Positions 28,426-36,862 of a stretch of 64,000 nt of DNA are shown here, piece after piece. Where the stretch lies: NCBI GenBank assembly GCA_003135135.1, contig PLDK01000035.1, forward strand, positions 1-64,000. Reading direction: 5' to 3'. How positions within the stretch are numbered: position 1 is the first letter of the stretch; the number at the start of each line of letters is the position of its first letter. The notes beneath the pieces were generated by a model, which saw only the letters and a program-made list of their open reading frames with translations, searched no databases and was not told the origin of the DNA. The stretch comes from Deltaproteobacteria bacterium (lineage in GTDB: Bacteria > Desulfobacterota > Binatia > Binatales > Binataceae). The translations under genes were made by a program, and so were the position numbers.

Positions 28426-29309
28426 CAGCTCCCTCGCACCTCCCGATGCGGCGCCACAGACGCCGATGCGCGGGCTGCCATCGCGGCGGCTTTGCGTTGC
28501 GTCCCGATTCTGGCCGCAAGCATCGCGGCAACGCGGCGGCGTACCGCGCGTCCGCGTCGCGCGGAAAACGCGGCGGCGTAGCCGCACCACACGCGCATCC
28601 GATCCGTATTCGTGACGCCGCCGAGCTCGAGCTGCCCCAGCTGAACGAGATTGCGCATCCGCGGCCGCTCGAAGCGGCTCAGAATCGTGCGCCGGGTGCG
28701 TTCATGATCGATGAAAGCGAATTGCGGCGGCGCGAGTCCGGTGACGAAGATGTTGAACGGCGTCAGGTCGCCGTGGATGTATCCGGCGCGATGCAATCGT
28801 GCGACCTCCGCGCCGAGCGCGCGCAACACGACGCGCCGGGACGCGAGCTTCGCGCGCCTCAAATAGCGCGCAAGATTAGACCCGTCAACGCGCGCGGTTA
28901 CTATGATCTCGCGTCCGCCGCGGCGCTCGGCGCCGAGCAGCAGAATTTCCGGGACTCCCACGCCGTCGGCGCGGAGACTCTCCGATATCGACGCAACGTG
29001 CGCCCCGCGCGTCCGCTTGAACATCCGCCTGATTCGATTCAGGCCGCGGATTGGGTCGAGCACTTTGAAATAGGCGTTCGGACCCCCAACCTGATCGAAA
29101 TGCTCGAACCATGTCTCGGCATGACGCGAGCGGCGGATGCTGTTCGCCAAGGTGCCGTCGATGGCGGCCAATGCGGAAACGATCAGGCTCTCGCGATACT
29201 CCTCTGAAAATCGCGCGGCGGAGCCCGGGATGAAGAAGGTCCATCCTCCGCGCGTCAACGGCGCCCCGTCAAAGCCCGTCATCCGCCAGCTCATCTTGCG
29301 CCAGGTCAT
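28425..29309 (-). CDS. Lipopolysaccharide kinase InaA/WaaP-like protein
   Basis: LARYLRRAKL..LHRAGYIHGDLTPFNIFVTG..FAFIDHERTRR; start taken at MTWRKMSWRMTGFDG. Confidence 0.75.
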   Translation of the reverse strand: MTWRKMSWRMTGFDGAPLTRGGWTFFIPGSAARFSEEYRESLIVSALAAIDGTLANSIRRSRHAETWFEHFDQVGGPNAYFKVLDPIRGLNRIRRMFKRTRGAHVASISESLRADGVGVPEILLLGAERRGGREIIVTARVDGSNLARYLRRAKLASRRVVLRALGAEVARLHRAGYIHGDLTPFNIFVTGLAPPQFAFIDHERTRRTILSRFERPRMRNLVQLGQLELGGVTNTDRMRVWCGYAAAFSARRGRAVRRRVAAMLAARIGTQRKAAAMAARASASVAPHREVRGS

Positions 29310-30379
29310 CCGGCCGCTCCACGCATCGCGAGCGCGCGCCTCAAGTTGACAGTGACTTCTTCGGGGGATATTCGCCGCATGCATTCGCGCCCGACGGGGC
29401 ATTGACGAAGATAGCAGGGTTGACACGGGATCGCGCCGCTGATTGCGAGCTCGGCAAAGCCCCATGGTGCGGAACGCTCGGCGGCGGTGGCGCCCCACAG
29501 CGATACAACCGGGCATCCCACGGCGGCCGCGATATGCATCGGGCCGGAGTCGGGTCCGAAGGCGACGGCGCATTCGGGAAAGATCGCGATCAGATCGCGG
29601 ATCGAGGTGCGTCCGGCCAGATTGAGCGCGGGGACGCCGTTGAGATGGCGCATGACTTCGCCGGCGAGGTTGGTTTCGCCGGGGCCGCCGAGCAACACGG
29701 GGAATAGCGCCGGGCTGCCGGCGTCGGGTCGCGCGAGGTTGCGGATTACCGCGGCGGTCGATTCAGGAAAGTAGATGCGGCTTGGCCACGACGAGCCAAG
29801 GATCACCGCCATGATCGGCCGCGGCGCCTCGCGCAGCATCTCGAGCGCGCGGGCTCGTTCCGTGTCCGTCGCGGCGAGTCCGAATTCGATCGGTGATTGC
29901 GCGATTCCGAGCGCGTCGCCGAACGCCTGGTATTGCAGGAGCTTCAGGCGCTTGTTCGGCTGCGGCGCGATCCAATGATTCGAAAAGAGGTGGTTGAACT
30001 CCTTGGTGTTCGGCTTGGCGAAGCCAAAACGAACCGCGGCGCCCGAGATTCGCGACGTGAGACCGCTTTTGAGATGACGCTGAAGGTCTATCGCCAGATC
30101 AAAATGTCCCTTGCGAATTCGCCACAGAAACCCCAGGAACGTCCACGGCGCGTGCGCGCGATCGTACACGATCGCTTCGTCGAGCCATCGATGGTGGTCG
30201 AGTAATCCGCGGGACTTGGGTTCCACGGCCCACGCGATGTGCGCGTCGGGCCACGCATTGCGAATACGCCCGAGCAAAGGAAGCGCGCGAACCACGTCGC
30301 CGATCGCCCCGAGCAGCACTATCAGCACACGACGCGGCGGCGGCGCGATTTGCGTGGCGATGGCTTCAGGGGAGGACAT
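29306..30379 (-). CDS. Glycosyltransferase family 9 (heptosyltransferase-like)
   Basis: RRVLIVLLGAIGDVVRALPLLGRIRNAWPDAHIAWAVEPKS; GPDSGPMHIAAAVGCPVVSLWGAT. Confidence 0.93.
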   Translation of the reverse strand: MSSPEAIATQIAPPPRRVLIVLLGAIGDVVRALPLLGRIRNAWPDAHIAWAVEPKSRGLLDHHRWLDEAIVYDRAHAPWTFLGFLWRIRKGHFDLAIDLQRHLKSGLTSRISGAAVRFGFAKPNTKEFNHLFSNHWIAPQPNKRLKLLQYQAFGDALGIAQSPIEFGLAATDTERARALEMLREAPRPIMAVILGSSWPSRIYFPESTAAVIRNLARPDAGSPALFPVLLGGPGETNLAGEVMRHLNGVPALNLAGRTSIRDLIAIFPECAVAFGPDSGPMHIAAAVGCPVVSLWGATAAERSAPWGFAELAISGAIPCQPCYLRQCPVGRECMRRISPEEVTVNLRRALAMRGAAG

Positions 30380-30529
30380 TTTGAGACTGGCCGACGTTGG
30401 CTTGCGCTCCAACGCTCGATGATAACGACGCGGACCGGCGCCGCAAAGGGTGTGTGTTGCTAAGGAAGACGTTGGCGATTGGCGGCGGACAAGAGACGCG
30501 GCGCTGACGATGCAATCGGCGCCGACCCG

Positions 30530-31744
30530 CTAGCGATCGCACTCGCCGCCGATCATGTTGATCATTCCGAACGTCGCGATGATGTCCGGGATCATGCGGC
30601 CTATGAGCATCTTGTTGAGCGCGCCCATCCCGAGAAAGCACGGCGGCCGCACCCGCACGCGATATGGCCGGCCGCTGCCGTCGCTCACGATGTAAAAGCC
30701 CAACTCGCCGTTGGCGGCTTCGACCGCCTGGTAAACCTCTCCGGCGGGCACGTGGATGCCCTCCATGATCAGCTTGAAGTGGTTCATCAGGCCTTCGATC
30801 GAGTTGTACACCTTCTGCTTGTCGGGCAGCACGACCTTGGGATCGGTGATGGTGACGGGACCTTCAGGGATCGCCGCGAGCGCTTGCTCGATGATGCGCT
30901 TGGACTGATACATCTCCTGGAAGCGGACGTTGAAGCGATCGTAATTGTCGCCGCGGTCCCCGGTCGGGATCTCGAACTGCATCCGGTCATACACCAGGTA
31001 CGGATGCGCCTTGCGAACGTCGTAAGCCACGCCGGCGGCGCGCAGCAGCGGACCGCTCAGCCCGTAGGAGATTGCCTCCGGCTGCGACAGCTTCCCGACT
31101 CCCGCCATCCGGTCGATGAATACGCGGTTGCGGCTGAGCATCTTGTCGCAGTCGCTGAGCACCTGATCGAGACGCGCGAACGCAGCTTTGATCCGATCGG
31201 TGAAGTCCGCGGGCAGGTCATGGGTCACGCCGCCCACGCGGCACCATGTCACGGTGACTCGCGCGCCGGTCACAGCCTCGATCAAGTCGTAGAGAAACTC
31301 GCGCGCCTCCACCATGTACATCCCGGCCGTGGAGCCGCCGACCTCGTGCGCCGCCATCCCGAGGCAGGTCAAGTGATCGGCGATGCGCGAAACTTCGCTC
31401 ATGATCATGCGCACGTACTTGCATCGCTCGGTCGTGTCGATGCCGAGCAGGCGCTCGACGGCGAGCGCGAAGCCGACGTTGTTGATGCATGGCGAGGCGT
31501 AATTCAGCCGGTCGGTGTACGGGAAGCATTGCGTCCAGGTCCCCTGCTCGCACATCTTTTCGAATCCGCGATGCAGGAATCCGACCTCGACGTCGCAATC
31601 GACGATCCGCTCGCCGTCGAGCTTGAGATTGAACTTGATGGTGCCGTGGGCGGCGGGATGCGACGGCCCCATCTGCAGTTCCATGATCTCGTCGGAGGGG
31701 TCCGACGGTACGATTTTGTCCTTCCAGCGCGCCGGTAGTGCCAT
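30530..31744 (-). CDS. nuoD: NADH-quinone oxidoreductase subunit D
   Basis: MELQMGPSHPAAHGTIKFNLKLDGE, DVEVGFLHRGFEKMCE, KAHPYLVYDRMQFEIPTGDRGDNYDR, MIGRMIPDIIATFGMINMIGGECDR. Confidence 0.97.
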   Translation of the reverse strand: MALPARWKDKIVPSDPSDEIMELQMGPSHPAAHGTIKFNLKLDGERIVDCDVEVGFLHRGFEKMCEQGTWTQCFPYTDRLNYASPCINNVGFALAVERLLGIDTTERCKYVRMIMSEVSRIADHLTCLGMAAHEVGGSTAGMYMVEAREFLYDLIEAVTGARVTVTWCRVGGVTHDLPADFTDRIKAAFARLDQVLSDCDKMLSRNRVFIDRMAGVGKLSQPEAISYGLSGPLLRAAGVAYDVRKAHPYLVYDRMQFEIPTGDRGDNYDRFNVRFQEMYQSKRIIEQALAAIPEGPVTITDPKVVLPDKQKVYNSIEGLMNHFKLIMEGIHVPAGEVYQAVEAANGELGFYIVSDGSGRPYRVRVRPPCFLGMGALNKMLIGRMIPDIIATFGMINMIGGECDR

Positions 31745-31765
31745 GGCTTGTATCGGGTCGTGTCT

Positions 31766-32266
31766 TCAGCGCGAGGAGCGAATCGGATTCACGACCGGGT
31801 CGATCTCCGGGACGATCGGTTGGCGTTTGTTGTATTGGTAGTCCTTGCGCAGCGGATGACCCTCGAAGGAGTCGTACATCAGGATGCGGCGCAAATCGGG
31901 ATGGCCCTTGAAGACGATTCCGAACATGTCGAAGCATTCGCGCTCGAGCCAGTCGGCGGCGCCCCACACGCCAACGACGCTGTGGACCCATGGATCGTCG
32001 CCGTCCACGCGGATCTTGACGCGGATGCGATGGGCGAGGTTGAGCGAGTTCAGTTGATAGACGACCTCGAAGCGCGGCTTGCGCTCGGGCCAATCGACGG
32101 CGGTCACGTCGGTCAGGAAATTGAAATCGAAGTCAGGCTCGTCGCGCAGGGCGCGGAAAAAATCATACGCGCGTTCGCGATCGATGGTGAAAGTTTCCTC
32201 GTCGCGCGCATTTTGCGCGTCGAGGATTTCCCCGCCAAAGCGTGCTTTTATTTTTTCAATCAGCAT
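31766..32266 (-). CDS. nuoC: NADH-quinone oxidoreductase subunit C
   Basis: FNFLTDVTAVDWPERKPRFEVVYQLNSL; WLERECFDMFGIVFKGHPDLRRILMYDSFEGHPLRKDYQ. Confidence 0.97.
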   Translation of the reverse strand: MLIEKIKARFGGEILDAQNARDEETFTIDRERAYDFFRALRDEPDFDFNFLTDVTAVDWPERKPRFEVVYQLNSLNLAHRIRVKIRVDGDDPWVHSVVGVWGAADWLERECFDMFGIVFKGHPDLRRILMYDSFEGHPLRKDYQYNKRQPIVPEIDPVVNPIRSSR

Positions 32267-32275
32267 CGATCGCCG

Positions 32276-32632
32276 CTAGTCCCAATCGAGCGCGCCGCGC
32301 TCCCAGGCGTAGACCAGGCCGACGCAGAGAATCGCAATGAAGATAAGCGCCTCGACGAAGCCGAACATTCCCAGGTAGCGCAGTTCGACCGCCCACGGAT
32401 ACAGAAAAATCACCTCGACGTCGAAGATCAGAAACAGAATTGCCGTCAGGTAGAAGCGCACCGAGAACCGACCCCACGCCGAACCGCTCGGCGCGTTGCC
32501 GCATTCGAAAGCCTCGCTCTTGACCGCGGCGCCGGCACGTTTGGGACCGATCAGCATGTTGATCGTGCACATGACGCCGACGATCACGCCGGCCACCACC
32601 AGGGTCACAGCCACGGGATACCAGGTTGTCAT
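32276..32632 (-). CDS. nuoA: NADH-quinone oxidoreductase subunit A
   Basis: EAFECGNAPSGSAWGRFSVRFYLTAILFLIFDVEVIFLYPWAV. Confidence 0.97.
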   Translation of the reverse strand: MTTWYPVAVTLVVAGVIVGVMCTINMLIGPKRAGAAVKSEAFECGNAPSGSAWGRFSVRFYLTAILFLIFDVEVIFLYPWAVELRYLGMFGFVEALIFIAILCVGLVYAWERGALDWD

Positions 32633-32830
32633 TTTCGATCCGCCTACAAGCGCTCCTTATCTCGATATCAATACCTCATGAGCGGGTCTTTTGGAACGAT
32701 CGCCGACTTTTCAGGGAGCCTGTTGAAAAAGCAATTTTCAACCGCTGCTCGCTCCCGCTGGTCGCCGGTTGGCGCGGGGACATGGGTAACAGGCGTGCGA
32801 GATAATCTCAGAAAGAGCGATCTTCGCGCG

Positions 32831-33751
32831 CTAGTAGAAGCGGGACTGGCCGGGCGGGCGGGTTTTCCAGCGGCGGTGAATCCAGTTCCAATGATCGGGA
32901 TGCTTGCGGATCATCTGCTCGATCGCGTCGGTGTAGCGCTGCGTGTACTCGCGCACCGCAGCCTCGCGATTGCGAGTCTTCTCGGCGTAAATTGCGGGCA
33001 GAATGGTGATCTTGTGATGAATCGAGTCGCCCTCGCGCACCATGAACGCCGGCAGCACGGGCGCGCCCGTGGCGATCGACAGCCGCGCCATGCCGTCGCT
33101 GGTGCAGGCCGGCATCCCGAAGAAATCGACGAACACGCCCTTGCGCACGTCGAGGTCGAGCGCAAGTGCGATCATCCAGTTCTGCCGCAGCATCCGCATC
33201 ATCTCGCGCCCGCCCGCCTTGCGCGCGATGAGTCTGTTCCCATGGCGGATTCGCTCGGCGCAAACGGCCGCGTCGACCAGCGGATTGCGCAGCGGACGAT
33301 GAACCATGGCGAGGTGGTAGCCGTAGATGGAGTGCGCGATCGGCAGCAGCTCGAAATTTCCGAAATGTCCGGTCAGCACCAGAATGCCGCGGCCGTTGGA
33401 GCGCCGTTCGGCCTCGTCCCAATTCTCCTTGCCATCGTAGGTAACGACCTGCTCGATGTTGGCGCGGCTGAGTTCGGGCAAGTGGGTCCATTCGGCGAGC
33501 ACGCGGCCCCAACTGCGATACATCTTGCGCAGGATTGCCAGGCGCGCCACCGGGGTCATCTCGGGGAAAGCGATCTCGAGGTTCTTGAGCGCGATCGGCC
33601 GGTTGGGGCGATCGAAATTCATCGCCCATCCTCCCAGCCGCGCGCCCGCACGCACCGCCCGTTCTAACGGCATCGCACGCAGCGCCGCGGTGACGGCGGA
33701 TATGCCCGTATATTCGATTCGGGCCTGAAAGGGACCGATTTGCCTGGCCAT
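32831..33751 (-). CDS. Late lipid A acyltransferase (LpxL/HtrB-like)
   Basis: NLEIAFPEMTPVARLAILRKMYRSWG; LTGHFGNFELLP (HX4E); KAGGREMMRMLRQ. Confidence 0.9.
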   Translation of the reverse strand: MARQIGPFQARIEYTGISAVTAALRAMPLERAVRAGARLGGWAMNFDRPNRPIALKNLEIAFPEMTPVARLAILRKMYRSWGRVLAEWTHLPELSRANIEQVVTYDGKENWDEAERRSNGRGILVLTGHFGNFELLPIAHSIYGYHLAMVHRPLRNPLVDAAVCAERIRHGNRLIARKAGGREMMRMLRQNWMIALALDLDVRKGVFVDFFGMPACTSDGMARLSIATGAPVLPAFMVREGDSIHHKITILPAIYAEKTRNREAAVREYTQRYTDAIEQMIRKHPDHWNWIHRRWKTRPPGQSRFY

Positions 33752-33775
33752 GTTTAATTGCAGCTTTTAAGCATG

Positions 33776-33840
33776 CGAAACCCCTTGCGGGTTTCGTGTT
33801 TCACTGATTCCCGCCGGCTAAGACAAAGATGCGGGCTTCG
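33776..33840. repeat. Composite intergenic repeat, copy B (reverse orientation)
   Basis: Hairpin CGAAACCC-CTTGC-GGGTTTCG (33776-33796) and GATGCGGGCTTCG (33828-33840), reverse complement of CGAAGCCCGCATC in copy C. Confidence 0.65.
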
Positions 33841-33866
33841 CCCTGTCAGAACAGCTAGCGGGAAAG

Positions 33867-36536
33867 TCAGGGGGCGATGCCGGGGGTTACGCCCGCAGTG
33901 GCGGCGGCCGCTGGTGCTGCCGAGACTTTGCCGGCGCCGGAATCCAGCGGCGCGGCAGGCCCCGAGGTAACAAATCGTTGCGACGACGCCGAGTACGGCG
34001 GGGCGCTCGCCGTGGTCGCCGAAGTCGAAGTCGAGTAGCTGGTCGTCGTCCTGTTCATCGAGGTCGGACCGACCTCAGGGCTATTGAAGGGGGTTTCGCT
34101 TTCGCTGCCGTCGGTCGCGGACCCGATTCCGGCGCCCGGATTTTCGGTGCCCGCAGGATACGGAACAGCACCCTCGGGCGCGTTCAGATCGGCCTTGGGA
34201 GAAACAGGAATCGAGAAGCTCGGCTTGTAGATCTGGCGGATCTGCGAGGCGGGCATATCGTGAATTTCCTTGCGGCCGAGCGAGTTGACGAACTCCTGGC
34301 GCTCGTCGAGGGCGAGATCGCGCAGCTGGCTCTTGTTGCGAACTATATGCGGCGTCAGGAAGACGATCAGGTTGTCCTTCTGCTTGTCGCTGCTCTTGTT
34401 GCTGAAAAAGTTTCCGATTACCGGGATGTCGGAAATGAACGGAACGCCCTGATTATCAACCGTATCCTGGCTGGAGAGCAGGCCGCCGATAACCGCGGTG
34501 CGATGGTTCTGGATCATCACGCTGGTCGAGGCGGACCGAATGGTCGTGGTAGGACCTAGCGTGTTGTTCGCGGTGCCGTTGACGACGTTGGAAACTTCCT
34601 CATAGAGGTCGAGCTTGACGTAGTCGCCCTCGGAGACCTGCGGCACGATGTCGAGCGTGATGCCGACGTTCTGGCGCTCGACCGAGTTGAAGATTTGTCC
34701 GGGTAATCCGGCGTTGGCCGCCGACGAGCCGACGAAAGGCAGGTTCTCGCCCACCACGATCATCGCTTCTTCATTGTCGGAGGTGAGCAGAGTCGGCGCG
34801 GAGAGCACGTCGGCATGAGTGTCGGTTTCAAGTGCCATGAGAAGCACGGCATCGCAGGGCAGGCTCACGTTGCCGGTAGTGGTGGTGCTCGTCGTCGTCC
34901 CGGTGGCGGCGGTAGCCGCAGCCAGAGCCGCGGCAGAAACCGTACAGGTGGTATTCGAGGCGAGGCCGAGGCCCAGACCGGTCACACCGAGCGGGTTGGA
35001 AAGCGCACTCTGAAGCTGCCCGAAATCAACCGTGCCGAAGCCGAGTACGCTTCCTCCCCCCACGGCCGCGTTGAAATTGACGCCGATCTGGCGCTGGCGC
35101 TCGGCGCTGACCTCGACGATGACGGCCTGGACGAAAATCTGGACGCGCGGGGTGTCGAGTTCGTCGATAATCTGCTTGAGGGTCTGCCAATCCTGCGGCG
35201 ACGCGCTGATAACCATCGCGTTGGTCGCGGGATCGGCGGTGACATTTACCGGATAAGAGAAATCAACGGTCTTGCCCTGAGAGCTGGCCGACGCCGGACC
35301 GGTGCTGCTCGACGAGCCGCCGCGGCTGATCATCCCGCCGCCGCCACCGCCGCCACCACTGCCGCCGAAGCCGCCGGAGCCGTTCGTACCGCCCATGCTC
35401 GAGCTGCCGCCCATGCTGCCCATCCCGCCCATGCTGCTGCCGCCCATCCCGCCCGAGCTGCCACCCATTCCGCCAAAGCCCGAGCTGCTGCCGCCCATTC
35501 CACCGCTGGCAGCGCTGTTAAAGCTCGAGCGGCCGAGCGATCCCTTGCCTGTTGTGGGCGACATAGTGCTCGGGCCGCCGCCGCCGTTGAGCAGGGTGTT
35601 GAGCACCTGGACCATCTCGAGCGCCTGCGCGTTCTTGAGCCGATAGACGTGGATTCGTGAGGTGGCCATCGGCGGATTAACGTCGAGCTTGGCGACTATT
35701 TCCTGGATCTCACGCATCTGAATCGGCGGCGCCATCACGATAAGGCAATTGGTGCGTTCGTCGGGGATAACCTTGTAACCCGTCCCTGCCCCGCCGGTGG
35801 CCGACGGCGCGACGCCCATTTGAGGCCGTACCCCCTGCGCGCCTGCGCCGGCGCCTTGCATCTTGGCCGTCATGAGCGCATCGATCTCGGGCGCAAGCTC
35901 AGTGGCAAACGCAAGCTTGAGCGGAATCACCACGATGGTCTGCTGTTCGCCGCGCACGTCGAGGCTGCCGATTATCTGCAGCAGTCTTTCGACGTTGTAG
36001 GCGTCGTCGGTGACGATCACGGTGTTGTCCATCGGAAACGCGGCGACCAGACCGTCGTGCGAAACCATCGGCTGGATCACGCTGATCACCGAAGCGGCGT
36101 CGATATTCTTAAGCCGGATCATCCGGGTGACATACTCATCGCCCTTGGTCTCGGCGGGGACTTGCGATTCGGTAAGCGCGGCGGAGGAGCGCACGTTGCG
36201 CGCGGGCACAATCTTGATGATCTTGCCGGCCTGAACGGTGGTGAAGCCTTTTACCTGGAGCGCGGATTGAAAGATCTGGTAGGCCTGATCGGGAGTGACC
36301 TTGCTCGGCGAGATGATGGTGATCTTGCCACGCACGGATTCGTCGATGATGAAGTTGCGGCCGGTGATCTCGCTGATGAACTTGGCAAGAACGGGAATCT
36401 CCACGTTCTGGAAGTTCATCGTAATTGTATTATGCGCAGGTAATTCCGCGGGATCTTCGCCGAACGCGGGGGAGCTAAGGTTGCCGACGCAAATCAGCAG
36501 CGCGGCGGCAAACGCCCCAGCCAAAAGTCGGTTCAT
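33867..36536 (-). CDS. gspD: Type II secretion-type secretin GspD
   Basis: MNRLLAGAFAAALLICVGNLSSPAFG signal; ITMNFQNVEIPVLAKFISEITGRNFIIDESVRGKITIISP; VQIFVQAVIVEVSAERQRQIG; DIPVIGNFFSNKSSDKQKDNLIVFLTPHIVR; long GGM/Ser repeat loop. Confidence 0.95.
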   Translation of the reverse strand: MNRLLAGAFAAALLICVGNLSSPAFGEDPAELPAHNTITMNFQNVEIPVLAKFISEITGRNFIIDESVRGKITIISPSKVTPDQAYQIFQSALQVKGFTTVQAGKIIKIVPARNVRSSAALTESQVPAETKGDEYVTRMIRLKNIDAASVISVIQPMVSHDGLVAAFPMDNTVIVTDDAYNVERLLQIIGSLDVRGEQQTIVVIPLKLAFATELAPEIDALMTAKMQGAGAGAQGVRPQMGVAPSATGGAGTGYKVIPDERTNCLIVMAPPIQMREIQEIVAKLDVNPPMATSRIHVYRLKNAQALEMVQVLNTLLNGGGGPSTMSPTTGKGSLGRSSFNSAASGGMGGSSSGFGGMGGSSGGMGGSSMGGMGSMGGSSSMGGTNGSGGFGGSGGGGGGGGMISRGGSSSSTGPASASSQGKTVDFSYPVNVTADPATNAMVISASPQDWQTLKQIIDELDTPRVQIFVQAVIVEVSAERQRQIGVNFNAAVGGGSVLGFGTVDFGQLQSALSNPLGVTGLGLGLASNTTCTVSAAALAAATAATGTTTSTTTTGNVSLPCDAVLLMALETDTHADVLSAPTLLTSDNEEAMIVVGENLPFVGSSAANAGLPGQIFNSVERQNVGITLDIVPQVSEGDYVKLDLYEEVSNVVNGTANNTLGPTTTIRSASTSVMIQNHRTAVIGGLLSSQDTVDNQGVPFISDIPVIGNFFSNKSSDKQKDNLIVFLTPHIVRNKSQLRDLALDERQEFVNSLGRKEIHDMPASQIRQIYKPSFSIPVSPKADLNAPEGAVPYPAGTENPGAGIGSATDGSESETPFNSPEVGPTSMNRTTTSYSTSTSATTASAPPYSASSQRFVTSGPAAPLDSGAGKVSAAPAAAATAGVTPGIAP

Positions 36537-36705
36537 CCGGACTTCCTCCGCATTTCGGGTCAAAACGTCGTGAGCATATTTCACGGCCGCTGCGCAGCGC
36601 AACCCGGAATTGTTGCAATGGCCGCGAGCCTCGGCGACTATGACGATCACCGAGACGATCTCCGACCCGATTTGATTCAACCGAACACAGAAGAAAGGAA
36701 AGAAC

Positions 36706-36848
36706 CGGGTCCCTTCGCTGCGCTCAGGATGACCCCAAAAGAAAGTTCTCACAGGCCGAAGCCCGCATCCCGCGGCGGTGCCGATTCTCTCAGCCCTGCG
36801 GTGCAGGGGTCACCCCTGCAAACCCACGGCGGGTTTCGCATACAATTT
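36706..36848. repeat. Composite intergenic repeat, copy C (four modules)
   Basis: GGGTCCCTTCGCTGCGCTCAGGATGA, CGAAGCCCGCATCCCGCGGC, palindrome GCAGGGGTCACCCCTGC, AAACCCACGGCGGGTTTCGCATACAATTTTA; shares modules in the same order with 41750-41876. Confidence 0.75.
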
Positions 36849-36862
36849 TAAATGGTGACGCG

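Noticed and set aside
31748-33667. 639-aa plus-strand ORF across nuoC, nuoA and lpxL-like
   Set aside because: Antisense to three clear genes; no recognisable domain.
35302-35646. Proline-rich 114-aa plus-strand ORF (IPPPPPPPPLPPKPPEP...)
   Set aside because: Complement of the Gly/Ser/Met loop of gspD.
36537-36752. N-terminal extension of the gspD ORF (MRTFFWGHPERSEGTRFF...)
   Set aside because: Lies upstream of the signal-peptide start MNRLLAG; the HPERSEG stretch comes from the intergenic repeat rather than protein coding.
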